From DATLGB01 sp038232275 (GTDB lineage: Bacteria; Actinomycetota; Thermoleophilia; Solirubrobacterales; Solirubrobacteraceae), in contig JBBSIC010000008.1 in assembly GCA_038232275.1 (NCBI GenBank), positions 17,274 to 81,273 on the forward strand: 64,000 nucleotides of DNA, written 5' to 3'. Of the stretch, positions 8,199-18,264 are shown piece after piece. The position numbers and the translations under genes were made by a program. How positions within the stretch are numbered: the stretch's first letter is position 1; every line of letters begins with the position of its first letter. The notes beneath the pieces are model-generated. The model saw nothing but the letters and a program-made list of their open reading frames with translations. It was not told where the DNA came from and made no database searches.

Positions 8199-9001
8199 GT
8201 GCGCCGCCGGTCCCAGGAGAACCCGCGCACGGCGAGCACCGCGCCGACGGCGCCCCACAGCGCGAGCACGAGGATCGCCGTGCCGTGGGACCCGACCCCG
8301 TGGCCCTTGACCATCGCGCCCGACAGTCCGTCGATGAGGTGCTTGAGCGGGAGGCCCTGCGCGATGTCGTGCAGGACCGCGGGGGCGCCCTTGGCGTCGT
8401 AGAAGACGCCGGAGATCACGATCGTCGGCAAGAAGACCGCGTTGACGTAGGCGGGGGCGGACTCGAAGTTCGGGATGGCGTGGGCGAGTGCGACGCCCAG
8501 CGCCGCGAAGCAGGCGGCGCCCAGCGCGACGAAGACGCCGAGCGAGAGCAGGTCGCGCGGCCAGCCCGTGTGAAAGAAGACGCGCCCCGCCACGACGACG
8601 ATCGCGATCTGCAGCGCCGTGTTGGTGATCGCGTTGCCGGCCAGCGACGCCAGGTAGGCCGACGATGGCATCGGCGTGCCGCGCACGCGCTTGAGGATGC
8701 CCTGCTCGCGCAGGAACGTCAGGTTCATGGCGATCGCCGTGAAGGTCGTCGACATCACGCTCATCCCGGCGATGCCGGGCACGATCACGTCGAGCTTTTC
8801 CTGCTGGCCGGCGAAGATCGCGCCGAACATGGCCAGGAAGAGCAGCGGCAGCAGGAAGTTGAAGAAGGCCGCGCTCGGGTTGCGCCAGAACATCTTGCGC
8901 TCGAGCCGGTACTGGCGCCAGGCGACGCGGCCCCACGAGGGCCCGGAGGCGGTCCCGCCGCTGTCGCGCTCGCGCGGACGCCCCAGCGCGGCGTCACTCA
9001 C
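8195..9001 (-). CDS. ABC-2 type transporter permease
   Basis: A 268-residue integral membrane subunit of a drug/lipid-exporter-type ABC system, with about six hydrophobic segments: FFNFLLPLLFLAMFGAIF, the SVMSTTFTAIAMNLTFLREQGILKR block typical of DrrB/NodJ-like permeases, and several later helices. The GTG at 9001 overlaps the ATPase stop as GTGA, so the two subunits are coupled. The preceding frame is the antisense-free shadow of the ATPase. Together with the ATPase it forms an exporter, probably for a glycolipid or polysaccharide product of the adjacent glycosyltransferase and sulfotransferase (inference). Confidence 0.9.
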   Translation of the reverse strand: MSDAALGRPRERDSGGTASGPSWGRVAWRQYRLERKMFWRNPSAAFFNFLLPLLFLAMFGAIFAGQQEKLDVIVPGIAGMSVMSTTFTAIAMNLTFLREQGILKRVRGTPMPSSAYLASLAGNAITNTALQIAIVVVAGRVFFHTGWPRDLLSLGVFVALGAACFAALGVALAHAIPNFESAPAYVNAVFLPTIVISGVFYDAKGAPAVLHDIAQGLPLKHLIDGLSGAMVKGHGVGSHGTAILVLALWGAVGAVLAVRGFSWDRRRT

Positions 9002-9840
9002 GCGGTGACCTCGAGGTAGACGTCCTCGAGCGAGGGCCGGCTGACGCTGAGCTCGGCGAGGCGCTCGCCGCGGGCGAGCGCGGCGGCGGTGGCCTCGTGC
9101 AGCAGCATGGTCGGATCCTCGGTGGTGCGCTCGACCAGCTCGTCGCCGACCCGCCAGCTGACGCGGTAGCGCGCGGCGCCCGCGCCCAGCTCGGCGGGGC
9201 GGCCCTCGGCGAGGATGGCGCCGTCCTTGATGATCGCGACCCGGTCGGCCAGGGCCTGCGCCTCGTCGAGGTAGTGGGTGGTGAGCAGGACGGTCTTGCC
9301 GAGGTCGCGCAGGGCGCGCACGGTGCCCCACGCGTTGCGGCGCGCCTCGGGGTCGAAGCCCGTCGTGGGCTCGTCGAGGAAGATCAGCTCGGGGTCGCCC
9401 ACGAGCGCGAGCGCGAAGTCCAGGCGCCGCTGCTGGCCGCCCGAGAGCGTCCGCGTGCGCTTGCCCGCGGAGGCGGTGAGGCCGGCGACCTCGATCGTCT
9501 CGGCCACGTCGCGGGGTGCGGGGTACAGGCGCGCCCAGTGCTCGACGACCTCGGAAACCGTGAGGTGGCGGTAGATGCCGCTGCTCTGCAGGACGATGCC
9601 GACGCGCTCGCGCAGCGAGGACGAGCGGTCGGCCGGATCCTCGCCCAGCACCCGCACGGTTCCCCCGGAGCGCTCGCGATAGCCCTCGAGGACCTCGACG
9701 GTGGTCGTCTTGCCCGCGCCGTTGGGCCCCAGCAGGCCGAACACCTCGCCCCGGCCGACGGTGAAGTCGATGCCACGCACGGCCTCGTGGTCGCCGTAGG
9801 CCTTGCGCAGGCCCTGCACCTCGATGGCCGCGACGGTCAT
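8998..9840 (-). CDS. ABC transporter ATP-binding protein (DrrA-like)
   Basis: A 280-residue ATPase of the daunorubicin-resistance (DrrA) type. Walker A is GPNGAGKTT near residue 38, the Q-loop is VLQSSGIY, the signature is LSGGQQRRL, Walker B is LIFLDEPTTGFD, and the switch histidine is in TTHYLDEA. The C-terminal extension ends in the SRPSLEDVYLEVTA element typical of this subfamily. ATG 9840 is 15 bp from the divergent ppx gene at 9856, so their promoters must overlap each other or the coding regions. It energises the permease at 8195-9001. Confidence 0.93.
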   Translation of the reverse strand: MTVAAIEVQGLRKAYGDHEAVRGIDFTVGRGEVFGLLGPNGAGKTTTVEVLEGYRERSGGTVRVLGEDPADRSSSLRERVGIVLQSSGIYRHLTVSEVVEHWARLYPAPRDVAETIEVAGLTASAGKRTRTLSGGQQRRLDFALALVGDPELIFLDEPTTGFDPEARRNAWGTVRALRDLGKTVLLTTHYLDEAQALADRVAIIKDGAILAEGRPAELGAGAARYRVSWRVGDELVERTTEDPTMLLHEATAAALARGERLAELSVSRPSLEDVYLEVTA

Positions 9841-9855
9841 GATGGGCTTCAGGGT

Positions 9856-10731
9856 ATGCGCTGCGCCTGCATCGACATCGGGTCGAACACCACGCGCGTG
9901 CTCGTCGCCGACGTCGAGGGCGGCGTGCTGCGCGAGGTGGTGTGCGAGAAGGCGTTCACCCGCCTGGGCACCGCATTGCGCCGGACCGGCGCGCTGCCAC
10001 CCGAGGCGATGGCGGCCGTCGCCGACGTCGTCGCGGTCCAGACGGCCGTCGCGCGCTCGCTCGGCGCCGGGTGCCTGCGCGTCGTCGCGACCGCCGCGAT
10101 CCGCGCGGCGTCCAACCGCGACGCGCTCGTGCGGGCCGTTCGCGAGCGCGCCGGCGTCGAGGTCGAGATCCTCGGGGCCGCGGACGAGGCGCACTTCGCG
10201 TTCGCCGGCGGCACCCACGCCCATCGGACCCGGCTGGAGGGGCGCGTCGCGGTCGTCGACGTCGGCGGCGGCTCGTCGGAGATCGCCGTCGGGCGCCTGG
10301 CGGACGGCGTCGAGTGGTCGATCTCGATTGCCCTGGGGTCGAGCTCGCTGGCCGACGAGCACCTGCGCTCGGACCCCCCCGCGGCCGACGAGCTCGCGGC
10401 CGCCGGCCGGGCCGCCGCCGCGATGTTCGCGACGTTGACGCCGCCCCCGGTCGACGCCGCCGTCGCCGTCGGCGGCAGCGCGACCTCGATGGCCCGGCTG
10501 GCCGGCGACCGGATCGATCCGGCGACGGTCGCCCACGCGCTGGAGCTCCTCGCCTCGCGGACCCGCGGCGACGTGGCCGCCCAGCACGGGCTCGACCCTG
10601 AGCGCGTGCGGCTGCTGCCCGCCGGCCTGCAGATCCTCGGCGCGGCCGCCGCGCGCCTGGGCCATCCGCTCGTGGTCGGCGAGGGCGGGCTGCGCGAGGG
10701 CGTGTGCCTGGCGATCGCCGCGGCGCGTTGA
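9856..10731 (+). CDS. ppx: exopolyphosphatase / pppGpp phosphatase family (short form)
   Basis: A 291-residue Ppx/GppA protein, which hydrolyses terminal phosphates of polyphosphate or pppGpp. Actin-like ATPase motifs are visible: phosphate-1 CIDIGSNTTRVLV at residues 4-17, VVATAAIRAASNRDAL, and the second phosphate loop VVDVGGGSSEIAVG near 130. The Glu in ILGAADEAHFAFAG corresponds to the catalytic Glu. It contains only the two-domain core, as in Aquifex and mycobacterial Ppx, not the C-terminal extension of the E. coli enzyme. It directly precedes ppk, with a PhoP-box-like array beginning inside its last codons. Start chosen at ATG 9856, which puts DIGSN at the N-terminus. Confidence 0.88.
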   Translation: MRCACIDIGSNTTRVLVADVEGGVLREVVCEKAFTRLGTALRRTGALPPEAMAAVADVVAVQTAVARSLGAGCLRVVATAAIRAASNRDALVRAVRERAGVEVEILGAADEAHFAFAGGTHAHRTRLEGRVAVVDVGGGSSEIAVGRLADGVEWSISIALGSSSLADEHLRSDPPAADELAAAGRAAAAMFATLTPPPVDAAVAVGGSATSMARLAGDRIDPATVAHALELLASRTRGDVAAQHGLDPERVRLLPAGLQILGAAAARLGHPLVVGEGGLREGVCLAIAAAR

Positions 10732-10759
10732 CAAAACGGTCACAAATCGTTCACACGGC
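10727..10759 (+). promoter_or_regulatory. PhoP-box-like array upstream of ppk (three 11-bp repeats)
   Basis: Three consecutive 11-bp units, GTTGACAAAAC, GGTCACAAATC and GTTCACACGGC, run without gaps to 22 nt before the ppk start. They match the GTTCACC-type direct-repeat unit known for PhoP of Streptomyces and relatives. A -10-like TACCAT follows at 10766-10771. The array implies phosphate-starvation control of polyphosphate kinase. It begins at the last codon of ppx. Confidence 0.65.
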
Positions 10760-10765
10760 CGCCAG

Positions 10766-10771
10766 TACCAT
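10766..10771 (+). promoter_or_regulatory. candidate -10 box TACCAT for ppk
   Basis: TACCAT ends 9 nt before the ppk ATG, with no Shine-Dalgarno sequence in between. The PhoP-box-like array occupies the -35 region, the usual arrangement for PhoP-activated promoters. A leaderless transcript is suggested. Confidence 0.4.
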
Positions 10772-10780
10772 CGCCTCCGC

Positions 10781-12883
10781 ATGTCCGATCTCGCGACCCG
10801 CCCCGACTCCCAGGAAGAGTCGCGTCCCCTCGCCAAGCCCGAGCTGTACTTCAACCGCGAGCTCTCGTGGCTGGACTTCGACGACCGGGTCCTGCAGCTG
10901 GCCGAGGACGGGCGCACGCCGCTGCTGGAGCGGCTGAAGTTCTGCGCGATCTGGTCGAAGAACCTCGACGAGTTCTTCATGGTCCGCGTCGCCGGGCTGC
11001 ACGACATGGTCGACGCCGGCATCGACTCCCCGGGCAAGGACGGGCTCAACGCCGCGGGCACCATCGAGCGCATCCGCGCGGTCGTCGCCGGCCAGCATGC
11101 GCGCGCCTCGGACGCCCTGGCCGCGACGATCATCCCCGCCCTGCGCGAGCGCGGCCTGGGCATCCTGCACCTCGACCAGGTCAGCGCCGAGGAGCGCGAG
11201 CAGCTCGAGGAGCGCTTCCTGCGCCAGGTCTTCCCGGTCCTCACCCCGCTCGCCGTGGGCCTCGGGCGCCCGTTTCCGTACATCTCGAATCTCTCCCTGT
11301 CGCTCGCCGTGCGGGTGCGCGACCCCGCCACGGGCCAGGAGCTGCTCGCCCGCGTGAAGGTGCCCAAGGAGATGCTGCCGCGCTTCATGCCGGTCGACGG
11401 GGGTCACTGCTTCGTGCCCGTCGAGGAGATGATCGCGGCGAACCTCGAGCGGCTCTTCGAGGGCATGGAGATCCTCGAGCACACGATGTTCCGCGTCACC
11501 CGAGACGCCGACTTCACGGTCGGCGACGAGGCGGACGACCTGCTGCAGGCGGTCGAGACCGAGCTGCGCCGCCGCCGCTTCGGCGAGGTCGTGCGCCTCG
11601 AGGTGCAGGCCGGGATGGGCGACGCGATCCACACCCAGCTCGTCGAGGCGCTCGGCGTCGAGGAGGGCGACGTCATGGAGGTCGAGGGGCTGATGGACCT
11701 CGGCGACCTGATGGACGTCTACGGCACCCCGGGCTTCAGCGACCTGCGCGACCCGGCCTGGCACCCCGTCACGCAGCCGCGGCTGATCGCGGAGGAGGAC
11801 GCCGAGCCCGACGTCATGGGCGCGATGCGCCGCGGCGACATCCTCGTCCACCATCCCTACGACTCGTTCGTCAGCTCGGTCCAGCGGCTGATCGAGCAGG
11901 CGGCGGACGACGACGACGTGCTCGCGATCAAGCTCACCGTGTACCGCACGAGCGACGACACGCCGCTCGTCCCGACGCTGATCCGGGCCTCGGAGCGGGG
12001 CAAGCAGGCGGTCTGCATGGTCGAGCTCAAGGCCCGCTTCGACGAGCAGGCCAACGTCCGCTGGGCGCGCAAGCTCGAGGAGGCGGGCGTCCACGTCGTC
12101 TACGGCCTCCCGGCGCTCAAGACCCACGCCAAGTGCGTGCTGATCGTCCGGCGCGAGGGCGACGGCGTGCGCCACTACGTGCACGTGGGAACGGGCAACT
12201 ACCACCAGAAGACCGCCCGGCTGTACACCGACTTCGGTCTGTTCACCTGCGATCCGGACATCGGCGCCGACGTCGCGGACATGTTCAACGGCCTCACGGG
12301 CTTTGCACGCCAGCGCCGCTACCGGCGGGTGCTCGTGGCGCCGGCCTTCCTGCGCGACGGGATCCTGAAGGAGATCGAGCAGACCGTGCAGGCGCACGAG
12401 GCCGGCAAGCCCGCCCGCATCGCGATGAAGATGAACTCGCTGGTCGACGGCGCCTGCATCCGCGCGCTCTACGAGGCGTCGGTCGCCGGCGTCCAGGTCG
12501 ACCTCAACGTGCGCGGCATCTGCTGCCTGCGGCCGGGCGTGGAGGGCGTGTCGGAGAACATCCGCGTGGTGTCCGTCGTCGACCGCTTCCTCGAGCACTC
12601 CCGCGTCTACGGCTTCCAGCGCGACGGCGGGTGGTCGGTCTGGATCGGCTCCGCCGACCTGATGCCGCGCAACCTCGACACCCGCGTCGAGCTGCTCGCG
12701 CCGATCGGCGAGCAGGCCCTGCGCGACGAACTGCTCGACAGCGTGGAGCGCTGCCTGGCCGACGACACCTACGGCTGGGACCTGCTTCCGGACGGCCGGT
12801 GGGAGCGCCGCACGCCGGCCGAGGGCGACCGCAGCAGCGTCCAGCGCGAGCTCATGGCCAAGCACGGCGAGCACGCGACCTGA
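10781..12883 (+). CDS. ppk: polyphosphate kinase 1
   Basis: A 700-residue PPK1, the usual length, which polymerises the gamma-phosphate of ATP into polyphosphate. The N-terminal domain begins YFNRELSWLDFDDRVLQLAED. The head domain follows, then the two phospholipase-D-like catalytic domains. The phosphoacceptor histidine lies in LKTHAKCVLIVRR (about residue 449), followed by YVHVGTGNYHQKTARLYTD and later AKPARIAMKMNSLVDG and SRVYGF. ATG 10781 is the first start after the PhoP-box array. The ppx-ppk pair gives the cell both polyphosphate synthesis and breakdown. Confidence 0.97.
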   Translation: MSDLATRPDSQEESRPLAKPELYFNRELSWLDFDDRVLQLAEDGRTPLLERLKFCAIWSKNLDEFFMVRVAGLHDMVDAGIDSPGKDGLNAAGTIERIRAVVAGQHARASDALAATIIPALRERGLGILHLDQVSAEEREQLEERFLRQVFPVLTPLAVGLGRPFPYISNLSLSLAVRVRDPATGQELLARVKVPKEMLPRFMPVDGGHCFVPVEEMIAANLERLFEGMEILEHTMFRVTRDADFTVGDEADDLLQAVETELRRRRFGEVVRLEVQAGMGDAIHTQLVEALGVEEGDVMEVEGLMDLGDLMDVYGTPGFSDLRDPAWHPVTQPRLIAEEDAEPDVMGAMRRGDILVHHPYDSFVSSVQRLIEQAADDDDVLAIKLTVYRTSDDTPLVPTLIRASERGKQAVCMVELKARFDEQANVRWARKLEEAGVHVVYGLPALKTHAKCVLIVRREGDGVRHYVHVGTGNYHQKTARLYTDFGLFTCDPDIGADVADMFNGLTGFARQRRYRRVLVAPAFLRDGILKEIEQTVQAHEAGKPARIAMKMNSLVDGACIRALYEASVAGVQVDLNVRGICCLRPGVEGVSENIRVVSVVDRFLEHSRVYGFQRDGGWSVWIGSADLMPRNLDTRVELLAPIGEQALRDELLDSVERCLADDTYGWDLLPDGRWERRTPAEGDRSSVQRELMAKHGEHAT

Positions 12884-12928
12884 GCACACGCTGAAAGGGG
12901 AGCGCCCTAAAGCCGCGAACACGGTGCG

Positions 12929-13783
12929 ATGCGCCGTGCCGCCGCATTCGTCGTCGCCATGCTCGCGCTCGCCGCCCCGGCCGCGGCCCGGGCCCGCGTG
13001 TCTCCGAACGCTGCCGCCCTGCAGGTGGCTCTGCGCGCGACGGCGGACTACGCTGGGGACGTGGACGGGATTCGCGGGCCCGGCACGCGCGGCGCCGTGC
13101 GCCGCTTCCAGGCGCGCCACGGGCTCGCGGCCGACGGCGTCGCCGGGCCGGCGACGCGCCGAGCGCTCGGCCGGCGCGGGCGGCCGCGGTGGGGCAGCCG
13201 GACGATCACGCGCGGCGCGCGCGGCTGGGACGTGGCCTACCTCCAGTTCCAGCTCAGCCGCCACGGCTTCCCGAACGGGGGCATCGACGGGGGCTTCGGC
13301 GACCACGCGATCAACGCGCTCCGGCGCTTTCAGGCCTTCGCCGGGCTGGCCGCCGACGGCGTGGCCGGGCCGGCCACGCGCCGCGCGCTGACCACACCGC
13401 CGCCGCAGTCGCCGCTGCGCTTCTACCGCCCGCTGACGGTGGCGATCGGCGACCGCTTCGGCCCCCGCGGGGCGACCTTCCATCCCGGCCTGGACTTCCC
13501 GGCCGCGCCCGGGACGCGCATCGGGGCCGCCGGCCGAGGATGCGTGAGCTACGTCGGCTACGACCCCGGCGGCTACGGCAACCTCGTCATCATCCGACAC
13601 CGGCTCGGCCTGGTGACGATGTACGCGCACCTGTCCGCGTTCGGCGTGCGCCAGGGCCAGTGCGTCACGGGCCACGACTTCATCGGGCGGGTCGGCTCGA
13701 CCGGCCTCTCGACCGGGCCGCACCTGCACTTCGAGATCCGCGTCCGCGGCGCGGCCGTCGACCCGGCCCGCGCGTTGTTATGA
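12929..13783 (+). CDS. secreted M23 peptidase with two peptidoglycan-binding domains
   Basis: A 284-residue exported protein. The signal peptide covers residues 1-23 (AAPAAARA). Two PG_binding_1 domains follow, each with a GDVDGIRGPGT- or NGGIDGGFGDH-type motif and ending in DGVAGPATRRAL (about 28-82 and 95-155). The C-terminal LytM/M23 domain (about 170-284) has HPGLD and HLHFE zinc-binding motifs, consistent with an active metallo-endopeptidase, and MYAHLS in between. It should cleave peptide cross-links in the cell wall. It follows ppk by 45 bp in the same direction. Confidence 0.92.
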   Translation: MRRAAAFVVAMLALAAPAAARARVSPNAAALQVALRATADYAGDVDGIRGPGTRGAVRRFQARHGLAADGVAGPATRRALGRRGRPRWGSRTITRGARGWDVAYLQFQLSRHGFPNGGIDGGFGDHAINALRRFQAFAGLAADGVAGPATRRALTTPPPQSPLRFYRPLTVAIGDRFGPRGATFHPGLDFPAAPGTRIGAAGRGCVSYVGYDPGGYGNLVIIRHRLGLVTMYAHLSAFGVRQGQCVTGHDFIGRVGSTGLSTGPHLHFEIRVRGAAVDPARALL

Positions 13784-13804
13784 GCAGATGGCACAATCGC
13801 GCGC

Positions 13805-14194
13805 ATGAGCGGCTTCACGATCGAGAACCTCGCCAACGTCGAGGACTCCGCACCCAAGTTCGGCCACCAGGACAGCCAGGAGGCGCGCTTTGCCCGCGGC
13901 GCCCTCGAGGCCGACTCGCTCGGCCTGTCCTATCACCGCGTCAAGCCCGACAAGCACCAGGGCTTCGGGCATCGCCACGACAAGGCCGAGGAGGTCTACG
14001 TGGTGCTCTCGGGCTCGGGACGGGTCAAGCTCGGCGACGAGATCCGCGACGTCGGCCCGCTCGACGCGATCCGCGTCGCCCCCGCGGTGCCGCGCGCCTT
14101 CGCCGCCGGCCCGGACGGCCTCGAGCTCGTCGCCTTCGGCCCCCACCACGAGGGCGACGGCGAGCTGCTGCCGGACTTCTGGCCGCAGGACTGA
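13805..14194 (+). CDS. cupin-domain protein
   Basis: A 129-residue single-domain cupin. The metal site is the first motif GHRHDKAEEVYVVLSGSG (His, His, Glu) and a second motif beginning LDAIRVAPAVPRAFAAG, which lacks the usual final histidine but has Arg/Ala. Probably a small soluble beta-barrel with unknown ligand. It starts 21 bp after the M23 peptidase and ends against the convergent gene at 14218. Confidence 0.8.
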   Translation: MSGFTIENLANVEDSAPKFGHQDSQEARFARGALEADSLGLSYHRVKPDKHQGFGHRHDKAEEVYVVLSGSGRVKLGDEIRDVGPLDAIRVAPAVPRAFAAGPDGLELVAFGPHHEGDGELLPDFWPQD

Positions 14195-14209
14195 GAAGCG
14201 GCTCGCTTC
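14195..14209. terminator. small hairpin between convergent genes
   Basis: A 6-bp stem GAAGCG / CGCTTC with a 3-nt loop sits exactly in the 23-bp gap between the cupin gene and the convergent secreted-protein gene. There is no T-run, so it may act only as a weak bidirectional terminator. Confidence 0.3.
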
Positions 14210-14217
14210 CTGGGAGC

Positions 14218-15879
14218 TCAGCGTACGCGGACGACGGCGGACCGCGTCACGCCGTCGTCGTAGGGCCAGCCGCTGCGCCCGCCGATGAGCACGTGGATGC
14301 GGAAGCTGTGCCCGCGCGAGGCCGCGCTGCCGAAGCGGTAGGTGAGCCTGAAGCGCCCCGACCGGCTCGCGTGCCCGCGCTTGAACGGGCGGTAGCCGAA
14401 GCCGCCCGTGCGGCCCTCCGCGACCACGCGGACGGCGCCCGGCGGATGCGCGCCGCGCAGGCGCCCGCGCAGCACGAGCCGCTGGCCGAGGGCGACGGAG
14501 CGCGGCGCGCTCAGGCTGCCGGCGGCGCGCACGTGCAACAGGACGCGGTCCATGGCCGCGAAGCGCGCGTCGAGCGCGTGCGAGACCCAGCCGACCTGCA
14601 GCACCCGTGAGGCGGCGCTCTTCGCCTTGAAGCTGTAGCGGCCGTGGGCACCGGTCATGACCGCCCCGCGCGTGACGTAGCGATCCTTGGTGACGTCGCG
14701 GGTCAGGACGAGCAGCCGCGCGCCCGCGATCGGCTGGCCCGAGGCGTTGAGCAGGCGCCCCCGCACGGTCGGCCGCTCGCCGTAGTCCACCGTGCGCCGC
14801 CCCGAGCGGCCCGTCGTGAAGCCCGCCGTCAGCCTGCCCGTCTCGGTCGCGCCCGCCCCGTTCAGCGGGCCCCGGTCCGACGGCGTGGCCACGTCGACGG
14901 TGAACGGGCCCGCGTCGCGCGCGTTGCCCGCGGCGTCGAGCACCCGCACGACGAGCCGGCGCTGTCCGACCTGCAGGCTGCTCGCCCGGACGGTCTCGCC
15001 GGAGAGCGGCGGGCACGGGACCACCAGGCGATAGGAGCAGCCCGCCTTGGCGTCGGTGAGCGTCGCGCCCGAGTCATAGACCTCACTGCCGACGATCACC
15101 GGCGCGCCGGCCGTCACGTCGAGCAGCTGCACGGCCTTGATGCCCGAGTTGTCCGCGGCGCTGAGCGTCACGGGGTCCGACCCGCTGCGCGGGCCCCCGG
15201 TGAGCAGCCCCGAGGCGGAGACGGTGACCGTGGGAGCGGACGGATCGTCGAGCGTCACGACCGCGCCGCGCAGGCCGTTGAAGACACGGCCGGCGGCCGC
15301 GATCCCGCACGGGCTGCTGCGGTTGAAGCAGCCGACGCCGAGCGACAGGGACCTGGCGCCGCCGCCGTAGCCGCCCAGCGACGCGAACGACGCGCGCGTC
15401 ACGACCTGCGGTCCCACCGTGACCGCGTGCGCCGGATATCCGTACCAGAGCTGCTGCGCGTCCAGGCGCGTGCGCGTCGCGTCGAGGTAGTTGCCGGCGC
15501 CCGCGAACACGGTGCTCCCGAGCGCGTAGTCCGCGTAGTACCGGTGGTGATTGGAGACGGCCGGGTTCTTGTAGATCAGCTCCCGGTCGATGCGGAAGTC
15601 GGCGATCGTGGTCCCAGACGGTGCGTTGAAGGTCAGGGCGGCCGCCTGGTCGTTCGGCGTCGCGGCGCCGCCCGGGACGGAGACCGAGATCGGATCGTCG
15701 GGCATCGGGCAGGACAGGTCGGACTTCGCCCCGGCGACGGCGCCCGTCGCGGTCCAGGACTTGTTGTCGTAGACCTTGCCGTTGGCCGAGCAGGCGTACA
15801 CGGGGTAGGTCCCGGCGTGGGCGGCGGATGCGGAGAGCGCCGCGCTCAACAGTGCGGTGACGAGCACGACGCGCCTCAT
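14218..15879 (-). CDS. large secreted protein with C-terminal carboxypeptidase-regulatory-like domain
   Basis: A 553-residue exported protein of unknown function. The signal peptide is residues 1-23 (MRRVVLVTALLSAALSASAAHA). A cysteine-containing beta-rich N-terminal domain (YPVYACSANGKVYD, FNAPSGTTIADFRIDRELIY, AGAGNYLDATRT) resembles the exported Ig/concanavalin-like proteins common in Solirubrobacterales. A middle region around residues 260-340 resembles bacterial Ig-like repeats. The C-terminal part has a carboxypeptidase-regulatory-like segment (RPTVRGRLLNASGQPIAGARL). The ATG at 15879 was chosen for the signal peptide; the open frame upstream of it is not convincing. Confidence 0.75.
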   Translation of the reverse strand: MRRVVLVTALLSAALSASAAHAGTYPVYACSANGKVYDNKSWTATGAVAGAKSDLSCPMPDDPISVSVPGGAATPNDQAAALTFNAPSGTTIADFRIDRELIYKNPAVSNHHRYYADYALGSTVFAGAGNYLDATRTRLDAQQLWYGYPAHAVTVGPQVVTRASFASLGGYGGGARSLSLGVGCFNRSSPCGIAAAGRVFNGLRGAVVTLDDPSAPTVTVSASGLLTGGPRSGSDPVTLSAADNSGIKAVQLLDVTAGAPVIVGSEVYDSGATLTDAKAGCSYRLVVPCPPLSGETVRASSLQVGQRRLVVRVLDAAGNARDAGPFTVDVATPSDRGPLNGAGATETGRLTAGFTTGRSGRRTVDYGERPTVRGRLLNASGQPIAGARLLVLTRDVTKDRYVTRGAVMTGAHGRYSFKAKSAASRVLQVGWVSHALDARFAAMDRVLLHVRAAGSLSAPRSVALGQRLVLRGRLRGAHPPGAVRVVAEGRTGGFGYRPFKRGHASRSGRFRLTYRFGSAASRGHSFRIHVLIGGRSGWPYDDGVTRSAVVRVR

Positions 15880-16025
15880 GCGGGTGCGGCCCAGCCGCGC
15901 CTCGGGCGTCAGGCCGTCGGCGAGGGGGAGGCCGACGCCCACGGGCGCCGCGCGGCGGTGGGAGAGCGGCATCATCAGGTCCAACCCGCGGCCTTGCCCG
16001 ACGATGCGCACTCCGCACCCGGGGA

Positions 16026-16304
16026 CTACCAGCCGCCGCGCTCGTCGGCGTGCGCCATGCGCTCCTTGTCGATCGCCTTGCGGTCGTCCTTGCGCTTCTC
16101 GAGCCGCCACATCACCAGCGACGCGAGCAGGATGAACAGGGGGAAGCCGCCGATCACGATGAAGCCGGCGATCGTGACATCGAGGTCCGAGGTCTCGCCC
16201 CACCAGCCCTGGCCGTGGTCGTTGGCGGAGTCGGCGAGGGCGAGCGGGGCGAAGGCCATCAGGGCGACGGCGCTGAGCAGCAGGGAGGTTGAAAGGCGCT
16301 TCAT
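16026..16304 (-). CDS. small exported/membrane protein
   Basis: A 92-residue protein with a signal peptide (about residues 1-24, ending LALADS), a short outward segment with WWGETSD, one transmembrane helix (about 44-65) and a basic/acidic cytoplasmic tail rich in Lys, Arg, Asp and Glu. This looks like an assembly or regulatory subunit, but no family is recognised. It is transcribed divergently from the ABC-F gene; a TATGAT box lies 11 nt before its ATG. Confidence 0.65.
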   Translation of the reverse strand: MKRLSTSLLLSAVALMAFAPLALADSANDHGQGWWGETSDLDVTIAGFIVIGGFPLFILLASLVMWRLEKRKDDRKAIDKERMAHADERGGW

Positions 16305-16315
16305 GAGCGGATCGG

Positions 16316-16329
16316 ATCATACCTACCCT
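16316..16329. promoter_or_regulatory. divergent -10 boxes between the small membrane protein and ABC-F genes
   Basis: On the minus strand TATGAT (16321-16316) ends 11 nt before ATG 16304. On the plus strand TACCCT (16324-16329) ends 9 nt before ATG 16339. The two genes are only 34 bp apart, so the two promoters must be back to back and could interfere with each other. Confidence 0.4.
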
Positions 16330-16338
16330 CAGTGGCCC

Positions 16339-18213
<1,875 letters not shown>

Positions 18214-18214
18214 C

Positions 18215-18236
18215 GTTCACACCCTGATAACCGCGG
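18215..18236 (+). promoter_or_regulatory. two-unit PhoP-box-like repeat upstream of the wHTH gene
   Basis: GTTCACACCCT and GATAACCGCGG form two adjacent 11-bp units 29 nt before the ATG of the regulator at 18265. The first matches the PhoP unit closely, the second weakly. It may give feedback control of this regulator. Confidence 0.4.
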
Positions 18237-18264
18237 ATCGTCGCAGCCTCGCGAGGGTGGGGGC

